Shown here: one piece after another, positions 1-9,147 of the stretch
Layout of the letters: each line of letters starts with the position of its first letter
Numbering within the stretch: the first letter of the stretch is position 1
Assembly (NCBI GenBank): GCA_039024315.1
Contig: JBCCQN010000011.1
Location: forward strand, 1 to 64,000
Length of the DNA stretch: 64,000 nucleotides
Direction of reading: 5' to 3'
Origin: JBCAWW01 sp039024315
Lineage (GTDB): Bacteria > Bacteroidota > Bacteroidia > J057
The notes under the pieces: model-generated
Database searches by the model: none
The model's input: only the letters and a program-made list of their open reading frames with translations
Told to the model about the DNA's origin: nothing
Position numbers and translations under genes: made by a program

Positions 1-101
1 AAATGGAGTTACCACCTTCTTATTATGAGCAGCTTCGCGAGTTTTTCAAGGAAATCAATCAAGCCGACCGTATGCAAGTAGTGCTATCCAATAAGTCTTA
101 G
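1..101 (+). CDS. C-terminal end of a cut-off gene
   Basis: The first 101 bases read as an open frame (codons at 3, 6, 9 and so on) ending in TAG at 99-101. The last residues read MELPPSYYEQLREFFKEINQ followed by ADRMQVVLSNKS. The pattern of a YxxLRxFFxxI helix, then AD, then a short hydrophobic strand before the stop resembles the C-terminus of Bacteroidota DUF3857/transglutaminase-like proteins, but only about 32 residues are visible. That family assignment is a weak inference; the reading frame is directly visible. Confidence 0.5.
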   Translation, partial: MELPPSYYEQLREFFKEINQADRMQVVLSNKS

Positions 102-112
102 GCTGAGGAGCA

Positions 113-351
113 CCGCTGCGCGGAACGATTATCTCTAGGGTGCGGCATGCATGCACGCACCTACCCGCATAATCATTTCGAGTAAGTGCAGCGACTCCCG
201 ATTAGAATCGGGACTTGACATCATTACATAATTACAATTAGGCGACAGAAGATTTCTCGTCGTCCTATCGGCCTCTGTCGAAATGACTCGTCCAACGGAC
301 GGTAGGTTCGGCATGCATGCCGAACCCGAGATAAGCGTTCTGCGCAGCAGT
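113..351. repeat. Paired mini-hairpin repeat element (mosaic, 239 bp)
   Basis: The left end at 113-134 is CCGC-TGC-GCGG then AACGATTATC. The right end at 331-350 is the inverted form (ATAAGCGTT then CTGC-GCA-GCAG). Between them lie several palindromes: GCATGCATGC at 147-156, a CCCGAT/ATCGGG pair near 197-212, and a 22-bp perfect palindrome at 305-326 (half site GGTTCGGCATG) that recurs exactly at 11688-11709. The stretch from 102 to 523 holds no convincing gene; apparent open frames there are translations of the repeat. Confidence 0.75.
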
Positions 352-523
352 CCCAAGTAAAAATCTCTCCCAAACAAGGTAATAAACCTAAGCAAGTGCC
401 CTCCAACAGCGGTTTTTCCATAATCTTCCCCGATGATCATACGTAACAAACCACATTATTTAGATGTGTATTTTATTTTTATTCGTAATATTTTTGTTAT
501 GTACTATTCTAAAAATCATATAA

Positions 524-1603
524 GTGCAGCAATCTTTACAAACCTTCTTGTTCTTTGTAGTTGGGATGACGATTAGTCTTGTTGGCTTCGCCCAGCGGAC
601 CCAAGTACTCGGCAGTATGCCCAAAGACGGAGCAAAGGATTTGTTGAGAAATGTAGTGATTTCAGTAGGGCTTGATTTTGCAGATGAAAGGGGAGGCATC
701 GACCCAAAAACCCTTAATGCCCAAAACATCCGACTTTATCCCAGCGCTAGACCTAATGTCTCGATTGAGTCTTTTATGATCGCCGACGAAAATAATGCTT
801 CTATCATTATAGAGCCGAGTCAGTTGCTCGCACCTAATACCCAATACACTTTTGAAATTAATATAGGATTGCGTGATCAAGCGGGTAACTCATTTGGTCC
901 CTATAAGATCAAATTTCGCACAGGTGCGAAATCCATCCCTAAGCGGATTTCGACAGACCGTCCGAAGATTGTGCATCAAACTCGTAAGGTTTATTGGCAG
1001 CCCAAGCGCGACATTTTTGTTGAGTCCGCGATCGCGGAACGCTCAGTCAAAAAGGAGGAAAAACCATTGGCCAATGAAAACAAGCCGGAAACATTAGAAA
1101 ACCCGACAGAAATCCTAAAAACTGCCGAAAATCCAGAAAAGGAAAGCGTTCCGCAAAATGCGAACGAAGAAAATATTGCAGCATCGCAAAACGAAAAAAA
1201 ACCTGAAGAAACTCAATCAGTTGCATCTGAACCGATAAAAGAGGATGAACGTTCTCCGAAGGAAGAAACGAAAATTGAAAAACCAGCAAAAGGAGAAATT
1301 ACGGAAATAGCGGTAGAAGAATCACCTCAAGAAGAGGAAATCACCGTAGCCAGTATTCACTTCCCGCGAAACCAAATCGCCCTCAAAGGCAAACTGCCGG
1401 TTAGCTTTAAGTTACCGGACAATAGCCCGATCCAATATATCGTCAAGAATACACGTGGCGAGGTAGTCAAAAAAGGTTCGGGTAAACTATTCGCGGGCAA
1501 GCATGACAAATACCTTTCTATGAAGGATTTGCCAGCTGGTCGCTACCAAATCCTCATCAAGGCAGGAGGCCTACGTCAAAAACATGTTTTCGAAATCCGC
1601 TAG
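524..1603 (+). CDS. Secreted protein with SbsA-type Ig-like domain
   Basis: This 359-residue protein begins with a signal peptide (residues 1-24, ending VGFAQ). Residues about 27-132 look like a bacterial Ig-like domain of the SbsA/Big_5 type: a VLGSMPKDGAKD opening, then NAQNIRLYP, and PNTQYTFEIN...DQAGN near the end. A long Glu/Lys/Pro-rich, probably disordered linker follows (about 165-290). The last 75 residues form a small beta domain (GEVVKKGSGKLFAGKHDKYL...LPAGRYQILI) recalling T9SS sorting domains but without the usual basic end, so export by T9SS is only possible. The GTG at 524 gives the full signal peptide. A copy of the hairpin repeat motif lies in the coding sequence at 1026-1046. 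It converges tail to tail with the next gene, one base apart. Confidence 0.85.
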   Translation: MQQSLQTFLFFVVGMTISLVGFAQRTQVLGSMPKDGAKDLLRNVVISVGLDFADERGGIDPKTLNAQNIRLYPSARPNVSIESFMIADENNASIIIEPSQLLAPNTQYTFEINIGLRDQAGNSFGPYKIKFRTGAKSIPKRISTDRPKIVHQTRKVYWQPKRDIFVESAIAERSVKKEEKPLANENKPETLENPTEILKTAENPEKESVPQNANEENIAASQNEKKPEETQSVASEPIKEDERSPKEETKIEKPAKGEITEIAVEESPQEEEITVASIHFPRNQIALKGKLPVSFKLPDNSPIQYIVKNTRGEVVKKGSGKLFAGKHDKYLSMKDLPAGRYQILIKAGGLRQKHVFEIR

Positions 1604-1604
1604 A

Positions 1605-2501
1605 CTACTTACGGATCATATACATTACCGAACTACCAGTGGCACTGTTGCCACTCGATTTTAAGAAGGATCTTAGTCCTTGCAAGAAAGCCGGCACAAG
1701 TCGGCTTTTTCCGTGACGGTATTTTTCGCTCAGCAAACTCACGTAAAATCCATCAAAAGGCATATGCTGCATTTTTTCCAAACTGAAGCCATGCTGCTCA
1801 ATCAAATTGCGCATAGACTCTGGATGAAAATGATATAAATGCCTTGGCACATCATAAGCGGCCCATTCTGCTTGATAATGCTCCGCATCGCGAGAGGAAT
1901 AGTTAGGCACGGCAATAATTAGCAGGCCGTCTTTTTTGAGGAGAGAATAGATCTTTTCGAGATACTCATGCAAGCGATGGACATGCTCAAGCACATGCCA
2001 CATAGTGATAACATCGTAGCGATCTGCTTCTAAAGAAAACAGCTGCTCAGTTTCCCGCACTTCCACACCTTGAGATTTTGCCTGAGCACGTGCTCCCTCA
2101 TCGGGTTCTAGTCCCAAAGTCTGCCAGCCTGCCGTTTTCATGGTGCCGAGAAATTCTCCCGTACCACAACCGATATCCAATAAAGCACCTGACTTACGAC
2201 CGGATAATTTTTCGATCAACTTACGTTTTTGCCCGAGGGTATAGTTACGTACCCACTGGTATAATGTGTTGATCAATCCCTTGCTGGTATTGCTATGAGA
2301 AATGTACTCTTCGGACTGATAATATTTTCCTATCTCATTTTCGCCAGGAATATGCTGCGTAAAACGCAACTGACAATTCTGACAATGCCATACCTCAAAT
2401 TTCTCCTGAGACACAGTATAGTCTTTGGCAGAAAGCACGAAAAATATCTTATCGGACCTGCAAGCAGGGCATTGAGCGTAGGTAAGGGGAGTAGTTTCCA
2501 A
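1605..2501 (-). CDS. Zinc-ribbon class I SAM methyltransferase
   Basis: The 298-residue protein starts with a four-cysteine zinc ribbon (CPAC near residue 11 and CQNC near residue 39). A Rossmann-fold methyltransferase domain of the Methyltransf_23 type follows: motif I is LLDIGCGTGEFL, the acidic ribose-binding loop is LGLEPDEGA, and the post-strand-4 motif is DVITMWHVLEHVH. The C-terminus has the LPNYSS/HLYHFHPESM features of methyltransferases often found in polysaccharide or secondary-metabolite loci. The substrate cannot be told from sequence. It stands alone, convergent with the Ig-like protein and separated from mnmG by 240 bp. Confidence 0.88.
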   Translation of the reverse strand: METTPLTYAQCPACRSDKIFFVLSAKDYTVSQEKFEVWHCQNCQLRFTQHIPGENEIGKYYQSEEYISHSNTSKGLINTLYQWVRNYTLGQKRKLIEKLSGRKSGALLDIGCGTGEFLGTMKTAGWQTLGLEPDEGARAQAKSQGVEVRETEQLFSLEADRYDVITMWHVLEHVHRLHEYLEKIYSLLKKDGLLIIAVPNYSSRDAEHYQAEWAAYDVPRHLYHFHPESMRNLIEQHGFSLEKMQHMPFDGFYVSLLSEKYRHGKSRLVPAFLQGLRSFLKSSGNSATGSSVMYMIRK

Positions 2502-2672
2502 GAAAATAGCTTTTATAATCGCAATTTGAGGAAAAATCGGCTAAAAATGGCCTTTTTTTAGTGTTTTTTTATTGCTTCGAAAAACACGAAATTCTTTAAA
2601 CACACAGCAATAAACACCTGAATATCAATAAATTAAGTATCGTAACATAAATAATCACATACTATAATAAAG

Positions 2673-2740
2673 CCTGAGAATAAAACAGCCTGTACCAATA
2701 CCCAGGCACGACATTTTTACGCGATTCTCAGGGCCGTTTT
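2673..2740. repeat. Long-loop inverted repeat, CTGAGAAT family, copy 1
   Basis: CCTGAGAAT at 2673-2681 pairs with ATTCTCAGG at 2724-2732, followed by GCCGTTTTTT. The T-run abuts the stop codon of mnmG (2741). The arrangement could act as a transcription terminator, in either direction, but the loop of about 42 bases is long for one. The same ATTCTCAGGGCC plus T-rich tail is found at 25413, 28555 and 28639. Confidence 0.6.
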
Positions 2741-4603
2741 TTAGCGTCCCATATAGATCATCAGTACTGATATGTCGGCGGGAGAGACTCCGCTAATGCG
2801 TGATGCTTGTCCCAAGCTTTGTGGGCGCATATTGCTAAGCTTTTCTCTTGATTCTGCTGACAAAGCTTGGATATTATTAAAATCAAACTTTTCAGGTATC
2901 ACAATTTCATCAAGACGCATCATCTTCTCTGCCAACTCACGCTCCTTACGAATGTAGCCTTCATATTTTACCTGAATCTCCGCTTGCTCAAAAACTTCCT
3001 CATCAACATTTGCCGTCGCAGTTTGCAAGCTTTCGATTTCACCAGTTAGCCCTTCAAGACTTACTTGTGGTCGCGAGAGTACGCTGACAATTTTCACTTT
3101 TTGGCGTAAGGCGCTGGTCCCTACTTTTTCTAAATAGGGGTTGACCGTTTCAGGGGCTACTGAAGTTTCTTTGATCGTTTGGGTGAGCGCTTCTACTTCC
3201 CCTTTCTTGGAGAGCATTTTTTCATAACGCTCATCTGTGGCCAAACCGATCTCGTAGCCAAGGGCGGTTAATCGTAAATCCGCATTGTCCTGTCGTAGCA
3301 AAGTGCGATACTCCGCCCGGCTGGTAAACATACGATAAGGTTCTTTGGTGCCTTTGTTTACCAAGTCGTCGATCAATACTCCGATATAAGCTTGATCTCG
3401 TTTTAGTACAACGGGATCTTTTTCTTGGGCTTTGCGAGCAGCGTTGATTCCAGCCATTAGACCTTGGCTGGCCGCTTCTTCATATCCCGTAGTGCCATTG
3501 ATTTGGCCAGCGAAAAATAAATTTTCAACCAAACGGGTCTCCAAGGAAAGCTTTAACTGAGTAGGGGGAAAGAAGTCATACTCAACCGCATAACCCGGAC
3601 GGAACATGCGCGCATTTTCTAATCCAGGGATAGATTGCATCGCTTTGAATTGCACATCCTCTGGCAAAGAAGAAGAAAATCCATTGACATAAACCTCGAC
3701 CGTATTCCAACCTTCTGGCTCTAAAAAGAGCTGATGGCGATCACGATCCGCGAAGCGATTGATTTTATCCTCAATCGATGGACAATACCTTGGGCCCAAG
3801 CCTTGAATGCGACCATTGAACATGGGCGAGCGATCAAAGCCTTCTTTGAGCAATTCGTGGGTCTGCGGATTGGTATAAGTGATATGGCAAGGGCGCTGGT
3901 TTTCCAACTTGGGCGTTTCACTAAAAGAAAACTTACTCGGATTTTCATCTCCGGGCTGTTCTTCAGTCGCTTCCCAATTGATGGTCCGTCCATCTATCCG
4001 CGGCGGCGTACCGGTTTTCATGCGCCCACTTTCAAATCCAAGGGATTCAAGTTGAGCGGTCAAACCTACAGCCGCGCGCTCGCCGGAACGGCCACCTCCA
4101 AATTGCTTTTCCCCAATATGGATCAAACCATTGAGGAAAGTACCGTTGGTCAAAACCACGGTTTTGGCGGGAATCTCCAATCCCAAAGAAGTTTGGACGC
4201 CGACGACTCGCTTGTCTTTGACCACCAAGCCGACGATCATCTCCTGCCAGAAATCTACATTGGGTGTTTCCTCTAGCATGAGTCGCCATTTTTCGGCAAA
4301 ACGCATGCGATCACTTTGGGCACGTGGGCTCCACATGGCGGGACCTTTGGAACGATTGAGCATCCGAAACTGGATCATCGTATGATCCGTTACAATACCC
4401 GAATATCCTCCCAGCGCATCAATTTCACGTACCAATTGCCCTTTGGCCACTCCTCCCATTGCGGGATTACACGACATTTGGGCGATGGTATTCATATTCA
4501 TCGTGGCCAGCATTACCCGCATCCCCATATTGGCAGCGGCGGCGGCGGCTTCACAGCCGGCATGCCCTGCGCCCACTACTACGACGTCATAAGTTGGAAA
4601 CAT
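2741..4603 (-). CDS. mnmG: tRNA uridine 5-carboxymethylaminomethyl synthase MnmG
   Basis: MnmG (GidA) works with MnmE to build the cmnm5 group on wobble uridine-34 of several tRNAs, using FAD, NADH and methylene-tetrahydrofolate. The N-terminus has the FAD-binding VVVVGAGHAGCEAA motif. Family signatures seen are SCNPAMGGVAKGQL, MLNRSKGPAMWSPRAQ, the GRSGER loop, MKTGTPPR, GPRYCPSIEDK and, near the end, FTSRAEYRTLLRQDNAD. The length of 620 residues is usual. I place the start at the Met preceding FPTYDVVVV (4603); nine further upstream codons from 4630 are open but not expected. mnmG genes commonly lie near bacterial replication origins, which agrees with the candidate oriC at 23.2-24.2 kb. 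Confidence 0.97.
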   Translation of the reverse strand: MFPTYDVVVVGAGHAGCEAAAAAANMGMRVMLATMNMNTIAQMSCNPAMGGVAKGQLVREIDALGGYSGIVTDHTMIQFRMLNRSKGPAMWSPRAQSDRMRFAEKWRLMLEETPNVDFWQEMIVGLVVKDKRVVGVQTSLGLEIPAKTVVLTNGTFLNGLIHIGEKQFGGGRSGERAAVGLTAQLESLGFESGRMKTGTPPRIDGRTINWEATEEQPGDENPSKFSFSETPKLENQRPCHITYTNPQTHELLKEGFDRSPMFNGRIQGLGPRYCPSIEDKINRFADRDRHQLFLEPEGWNTVEVYVNGFSSSLPEDVQFKAMQSIPGLENARMFRPGYAVEYDFFPPTQLKLSLETRLVENLFFAGQINGTTGYEEAASQGLMAGINAARKAQEKDPVVLKRDQAYIGVLIDDLVNKGTKEPYRMFTSRAEYRTLLRQDNADLRLTALGYEIGLATDERYEKMLSKKGEVEALTQTIKETSVAPETVNPYLEKVGTSALRQKVKIVSVLSRPQVSLEGLTGEIESLQTATANVDEEVFEQAEIQVKYEGYIRKERELAEKMMRLDEIVIPEKFDFNNIQALSAESREKLSNMRPQSLGQASRISGVSPADISVLMIYMGR

Positions 4604-4793
4604 GATCCGATTAACTTTAATGAACCGCAAAATTACGGCTTATTCGGGAGAATTGATAGATATAGTATTCTTCTTATTTGAGAAGTAGTACTTCTTACCT
4701 AAAACTAGACCTAAAATCATTTCGGCAGAGCTAGAATAGTCGAAAAAAAATCTCCTTGATTACAAATCGTATGATAGGAGATTTCTCGTCGTC

Positions 4794-4880
4794 CCGCTGC
4801 GCGGAACGCTTAGCCTAAGGTTTCGATCAATATGATTCGTAGGTGCGCATCCGCGAAAGCTTTCGGGATTGCGCACCTAC
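4794..4880. repeat. Half mosaic element: hairpin unit plus 42-bp palindrome
   Basis: A hairpin unit CCGC-TGC-GCGG-AACGCTTAGCC (4794-4815) is followed by an imperfect 42-bp palindrome (4839-4880; half site GTAGGTGCGCATCCGCGAAAG). The closing inverted unit is absent, so the element is one-sided. The preceding bases (ATTTCTCGTCGTCC, about 4780-4793) recur at about 253-266 in the first element. The gap 4631-4943 holds nothing else. Confidence 0.7.
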
Positions 4881-4943
4881 ATTTTTCGCCATCACGTGCA
4901 ACGCTCCATTTTGTTTTAAGCCTAGCATTTGCAACTTTAAAGT

Positions 4944-5867
4944 ATGCAACTGCCTATCACTCAAAACACAATTTCTACTCAGCTCGGTCGTAAGATTCAT
5001 TCCCCTATTTATATTGATTCGATTGAGAATTTTGACGGCTTAGTCGCCGAACGCTTCCTCGAGTTTTTTAGCCCCATGTTTGAAAGCTTCGCTTGGGACC
5101 ACTATGATGTACGGCGCTTGCAAATGGAAATGTTACTGGCGGCTTTTCCAGAAGATGAGACTTTGCGTTCCCGATTGAGGGCATACTATACTGACCAAGC
5201 AGATGTAGATAGTCTGCAAAAATGGGTAGATCAACTCAATGCTGAGGATAAAAAGGCTTTTCAGGCTCTACAACCTTGGCGGCGCAGAGCAGTAGCACAA
5301 TTTACCATCGAAAAAAGCGAGAAAGGACTCAAAATCTGGCGAACGATGGTGCCTCATTTTCAGCAAGATCTAGATCAAAATGATGTCAGATCTATGCCAC
5401 GTATTTTTGCCGAATGTGAGCATAAGTACACTGAAAATGAAATGTTTCAGTCTTTATTAAAAGGTGTTTTTAGTTTAGTCCAAAAAACCCGCCCGAATCT
5501 CAAAAAAATCACTGCCACTGCGCATTTTATGTCGGTCAAAGCAGTTGCCGCCAAGGCCGGAGACAATTCGCCCGAAGGAGCGCATGAAGATGGCGCCGAT
5601 TATATCGTTTCGGCCCTAGTCGTCAATCGCAAAAACATCATCGGCGGAGAAACGCAGATTATCGAGCAATTGGCTGATGGTAAAAAGGAAATCATCTGTC
5701 GCCACACTCTCCAGCCAGGACAATTTGTTTTTCAGGCCGATTCTCGCGATGAACTCACTTATGGCACCGACCTTTGGCATCATGTTACGCCATTTCAGCT
5801 CGCCGACGAAAGCCAATCCGAAGGATGGCGCGATATCATCGGTTTTGATATCAACGTAGTGGCTTAG
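4944..5867 (+). CDS. 2OG-Fe(II) dioxygenase family protein (PF10014-like)
   Basis: This 307-residue protein has the core of the 2OG-Fe_Oxy_2 family, which includes amino-acid hydroxylases such as isoleucine dioxygenase. The iron ligands are visible as the H-x-D pair in PEGAHEDGADY (H214, D216) followed by the family's NRKNIIGGETQI strand, and a distal His in LWHHVTPF (H279). The N-terminal 180 residues have no obvious motif beyond a helical, charged region, and make the protein longer than the minimal family core. Hydroxylation of a free or bound amino acid is plausible, but the substrate is unknown. It stands alone, flanked by repeat elements. Confidence 0.75.
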   Translation: MQLPITQNTISTQLGRKIHSPIYIDSIENFDGLVAERFLEFFSPMFESFAWDHYDVRRLQMEMLLAAFPEDETLRSRLRAYYTDQADVDSLQKWVDQLNAEDKKAFQALQPWRRRAVAQFTIEKSEKGLKIWRTMVPHFQQDLDQNDVRSMPRIFAECEHKYTENEMFQSLLKGVFSLVQKTRPNLKKITATAHFMSVKAVAAKAGDNSPEGAHEDGADYIVSALVVNRKNIIGGETQIIEQLADGKKEIICRHTLQPGQFVFQADSRDELTYGTDLWHHVTPFQLADESQSEGWRDIIGFDINVVA

Positions 5868-5885
5868 CAGGGGAAACCCCAGATT

Positions 5886-5945
5886 TTGCTAATGCAACAA
5901 GGCATTACCTTGTCGCTTAGAGATTAGCGTTCCGCGAAGCAAACT
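5886..5945. repeat. Partial mosaic element
   Basis: A small palindrome CAAGGCATTACCTTG (5898-5912) followed by the inverted hairpin unit TTAGCGTTCCGCGAAGC (5924-5940). The CAAGGCAxTxCCTTGxCGC module recurs in the complete elements at 42340-42372 and 43930-43957, so this looks like a truncated copy of those. Confidence 0.6.
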
Positions 5946-6036
5946 CAAAATCCAGAGTCATAATGACAACAGCACGGGATTATTGCCCTTTTTGAGAAAA
6001 GTGGCCGAAAGACAAAAATATTCTTTATCCTCGGGT

Positions 6037-7212
6037 ATGTTTTTCGTATTCACCCCTTCCACTAGCGTTCTTCTCTTTTTTTGGGTGCAATCTTTGATCT
6101 TTGCCGGGCTCCTGCTCAAGGCGGCTTACGAAAACCAAGATCGGTCCAGCAAATGGTTAAGTTTCTTCATTTTCTTGTGCGTCCTCTACTATACTCCCTT
6201 CATGTGCGGTTATTCGGGTTGGTATGGTAAAGACGGCTTTCGAGACTTCCTCTTTTTCGTGCCCTTCCAGCAGTTTTTCCTCATGGGCCCGGTAATCTAC
6301 TTCTACACCCGGACTTTGCTGCAATCAGACTTCAAACTCAGCCGTCGGGATTATTGGCACTTTTTACCGGCTGCACTTTACTTATTCTACAGTCTGATTG
6401 TCTTTGTAGTCGACTTTTTTATCCTAGATGAATACTATTTCTATGCTGATGGTAAGGATAAAGATCTTTCGACTTGGTATCAACTTAGTGGTTTGGCATT
6501 TATCATTGCTTATGTGATTGTCAGCACTCGGCATTACCGCACTTACCGGCGGCGCATTGTCGAAGAAGTGAGTTATGCCGATGCCGTTAGATTTAGTTGG
6601 GTGCAAAAGTATTTGATCGCGCTTTTGATCATTCTGATATTTCGAATTGGCTTTTTTATTGCCTATCCAAAATTTGGCTCATTCGGTAAAAAGTTTTGGT
6701 ATTACCTCATTTTTGCGGCTCTAGCCTATTACATCGCCTTCGAAGCCTATGCTCATAGTATCAAATCTGGTATTTTCCCTCTTTTGACCAGCCCTGCTCC
6801 GCAGAACGATTCTCCCCCTGAAATCGAAGAGAATGCAAAAGTCCCTAAATCGCCATTAGCAGGAGAAGCGTTTACCAAAGGGAAAAAACAGATCCTAGAA
6901 CTGATCGAAGAAGAAAAAATCTACCAAAACCCGACGCTCTCCCTGCATGATGTGGCTAGCAAGTTGGCCATCACTACCAAACAGGTTTCCCAAATCATCA
7001 ATCAGGGTTTTGAGATGAATTTCAACGATTTTGTCAATCACTATCGCATCAAGGACTTCAAAGCCCAAATCGCGGCGGGGGAACAACAAAAATTTACCCT
7101 TTTAAGTATTGCGCTTGGCTGTGGCTTCAATTCTAAGACGACTTTCAACCGGGTGTTTAAACGCAATGAAGGCATGACGCCTTTGCAGTATGTGGAACAG
7201 CATAAGCTGTAG
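6037..7212 (+). CDS. AraC-type regulator with multi-helix membrane sensor domain
   Basis: From the ATG at 6037 the protein has 391 residues; an upstream TTG at 5983 would add 18 residues that spoil the first membrane helix. About seven hydrophobic segments fill the first 240 residues (for example STSVLLFFWVQSLIFAGLLL, FFLMGPVIYFY, YWHFLPAALYLFYSLIVFVV, LIALLIILIF, FWYYLIFAALAYYIAF). A cytoplasmic AraC DNA-binding domain follows (about 290-391), with LSLHDVASKLAIT as helix-turn-helix 1 and LLSIALGCGFNSKTTFNRVFKRNEGMTPLQY as helix-turn-helix 2. This one-piece sensor-regulator layout is common in Bacteroidota. The TAG stop at 7210-7212 lies inside a palindromic repeat. The serine hydrolase downstream on the same strand is a candidate target. 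Confidence 0.9.
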   Translation: MFFVFTPSTSVLLFFWVQSLIFAGLLLKAAYENQDRSSKWLSFFIFLCVLYYTPFMCGYSGWYGKDGFRDFLFFVPFQQFFLMGPVIYFYTRTLLQSDFKLSRRDYWHFLPAALYLFYSLIVFVVDFFILDEYYFYADGKDKDLSTWYQLSGLAFIIAYVIVSTRHYRTYRRRIVEEVSYADAVRFSWVQKYLIALLIILIFRIGFFIAYPKFGSFGKKFWYYLIFAALAYYIAFEAYAHSIKSGIFPLLTSPAPQNDSPPEIEENAKVPKSPLAGEAFTKGKKQILELIEEEKIYQNPTLSLHDVASKLAITTKQVSQIINQGFEMNFNDFVNHYRIKDFKAQIAAGEQQKFTLLSIALGCGFNSKTTFNRVFKRNEGMTPLQYVEQHKL

Positions 7213-7268
7213 CGGCGCAAAATTTTGTGGCGCTACAAAGGATTAGGACAATCGTTCTGCGAAGCAGC
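7209..7268. repeat. Palindrome and inverted hairpin unit overlapping a stop codon
   Basis: A 28-bp near-perfect palindrome (7209-7236; half site GTAGCGGCGCAAAA) carries the stop codon of the upstream regulator gene, and is followed by the hairpin unit ATCGTTCTGCGAAGCAG (7251-7267). The same palindrome recurs at 9051, 11596, 23385 and 29411. Confidence 0.7.
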
Positions 7269-7353
7269 CCAAAAGCAAGCTCCAAATCGTGATCTGGCGC
7301 GCTCTAGGTCTTATGAATCACGATTTTGCTCAAAATCAATAATTCTCAAAGCT

Positions 7354-8997
7354 ATGAAGGTATTCTTTCTCTCAATTTTGCTTTTCTGTCTCGGCGGAAC
7401 GCTCATCGCCCAAAAACTCAGTCCCGAGCAAATAAAATCGCTCGATCAAATCGTCGTTGACAATGTCGATGAAGGGGCACCGGGTCTGGCGATGGGAATT
7501 ATCAAAAACGGCAAAGTGGTCTATCAAAAATATGCCGGTGTCAGTAATCTCGATCCGCTGACCCAAATTGATGAGAGCACTCGCTTCAATATTGCCTCTT
7601 TGGCCAAACAATTCACCGCCATGTGCATTCTTCGTTTGGTTGAAGATGAAAAACTCAAACTTGATGACGATATCCGTGAATTTATCCCCCAACTCTATCC
7701 CGATATCAAATCTCCCATCACGATCGCCCATTTGCTCAATCATAGCAGTGGCATCCGCGATATGAATTCACTTTGGAGCCTACAAAACATCACTTGGTGG
7801 AAAAATACATTTAGCAATCAGGATGCGATAGATCTTTTGGCGCAACAGCAGGATTTGAACTTCGAACCTGGCAGTCGCCACGTTTACAGCAACTCAAACT
7901 TCATTTTGCTGACAGAAGTGGTCAAAGTCGTCAGCGGCCAGAGTTTTAAGGAGTATTCTGATCAAATGTTCGCTGAAATAGGGATGAAGGACACTCGCTT
8001 TGAACCTAAGCATGATCAAATTGAAAATATGGCTCGGCCCTACTTCAATTTCGATACTTGGAAAACCTATGATTGGCTGAGTGATCTACATGGCGACGGC
8101 GCGCTTTTTACCACCCTAGAGGATCAGTTACGCTGGGAGAAAATGCTGCAAAAAAGAAAAAGCAAAGTCCTCGGTCGTGAATACCTGGAAATGAGTCAAA
8201 ATCTTATCGCCGGTAGTGAAATTGACAATTACGGCTTTGGCTTGTCTTTTGGCGACTATCAGGGTTTGCCCTACAAATATCACGAAGGCGCGACCGGAGC
8301 TTGGCATGCGACTACCCTTCGCTTTGAGTCTGAAAAACTGAGCATTTTTATCACCTCCAATAGCGGAAGGGTTTCTACTTCTTATTGGGCGAGACGTTGT
8401 GCTGACATTCTGATCGATGCTGATAAGTTTACTAACGTCGGCATTACGCTCAGTCCTGAAGAGACAGGTGATCCATTGCCGACAGAAAAACTGCTAGGTA
8501 CTTACAAAACCAGTGGCGGATACTATATCCAGATTCTCGAAAGTGATGGTAAGTGGTTGATGCGCAGGATGGGTCGCAATGATATTGAACTGGAAAAGGA
8601 AGATGATAATCTATGGCATGAGGTAACTGACCCTACATTCAAGCAATGGTTTAGCTTAGATGATGAAAACAATTATCAGATAACGCTTTATCATACCTCA
8701 CATCCACCCTACAGCCTTCAAAAAATAAAAGGAGATTTTAGCGAGATTGACTTTGCAGCGGCTGACGGTAGCTTTCGTAATGCAGAAACCGGAGGCGAAC
8801 TCAAAATCAAATATCTTGAGGACGATCGCTACGAAGTCAATTTCAGAGGCCGCGACCGCAAAGCTCTCATGCTGGAGCCAGATAAGTTGATTTTGAATAG
8901 TTACATCCTCGATTTGGAACGTGATGCCAATGGTCAGGTGGATACAGTGCTGCTCTACAGTTCCAGATTGAAGGCGGTAAGGTATGAACTAGAGTAG
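7354..8997 (+). CDS. Secreted serine hydrolase, beta-lactamase/PBP class C family
   Basis: The 547-residue protein starts at ATG 7354, giving a clean signal peptide (MKVFFLSILLFCLGG...AQ); open codons upstream to 7225 translate repeat DNA. The catalytic SxxK is SLAK (S82, K85), the second element is YSN (Y178-N180), and HEG at H310 stands in for the third KTG-type element, as in class C esterases and D-aminopeptidases. Residues from about 370 form a separate beta-rich C-terminal domain. Members act on peptides, esters or cell-wall fragments in the periplasm; which one applies here is unknown. A hairpin-like copy of the GCGGAACGCTCATC motif sits within the signal-peptide codons (about 7393-7406). 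Confidence 0.9.
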   Translation: MKVFFLSILLFCLGGTLIAQKLSPEQIKSLDQIVVDNVDEGAPGLAMGIIKNGKVVYQKYAGVSNLDPLTQIDESTRFNIASLAKQFTAMCILRLVEDEKLKLDDDIREFIPQLYPDIKSPITIAHLLNHSSGIRDMNSLWSLQNITWWKNTFSNQDAIDLLAQQQDLNFEPGSRHVYSNSNFILLTEVVKVVSGQSFKEYSDQMFAEIGMKDTRFEPKHDQIENMARPYFNFDTWKTYDWLSDLHGDGALFTTLEDQLRWEKMLQKRKSKVLGREYLEMSQNLIAGSEIDNYGFGLSFGDYQGLPYKYHEGATGAWHATTLRFESEKLSIFITSNSGRVSTSYWARRCADILIDADKFTNVGITLSPEETGDPLPTEKLLGTYKTSGGYYIQILESDGKWLMRRMGRNDIELEKEDDNLWHEVTDPTFKQWFSLDDENNYQITLYHTSHPPYSLQKIKGDFSEIDFAAADGSFRNAETGGELKIKYLEDDRYEVNFRGRDRKALMLEPDKLILNSYILDLERDANGQVDTVLLYSSRLKAVRYELE

Positions 8998-9001
8998 GGG
9001 G

Positions 9002-9136
9002 GCCGCTTCGCGGAACGATTATCCTCGGTATTGTTACCCATTATAAATGCGTAGCGGCACAAAATTTTGTGCCGCTATATTTTTATAAAATATTCGATCA
9101 GCATTTGTCATAGAGACAAGCGTTCTGCGAAGCAGT
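9002..9136. repeat. Complete paired hairpin element (135 bp)
   Basis: Starts five bases after the stop of the serine hydrolase. Left unit CCGC-TTC-GCGG-AACGATTATCC (about 9003-9024), central 27-bp palindrome (9051-9077; half site GTAGCGGCACAAAA), right inverted unit GACAAGCGTTCTGCGAAGCAG (9115-9135). It ends about ten bases from the stop of the next, convergent gene and may also serve as a bidirectional terminator. Confidence 0.8.
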
Positions 9137-9147
9137 AAAAAAAACAC

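Noticed and set aside
135..449. Minus-strand open frame of 104 codons
   Set aside because: It lies almost entirely within the first repeat element and has no family features.
4316..4681. Plus-strand open frame of 121 codons
   Set aside because: It overlaps the conserved N-terminal FAD domain of mnmG on the other strand.
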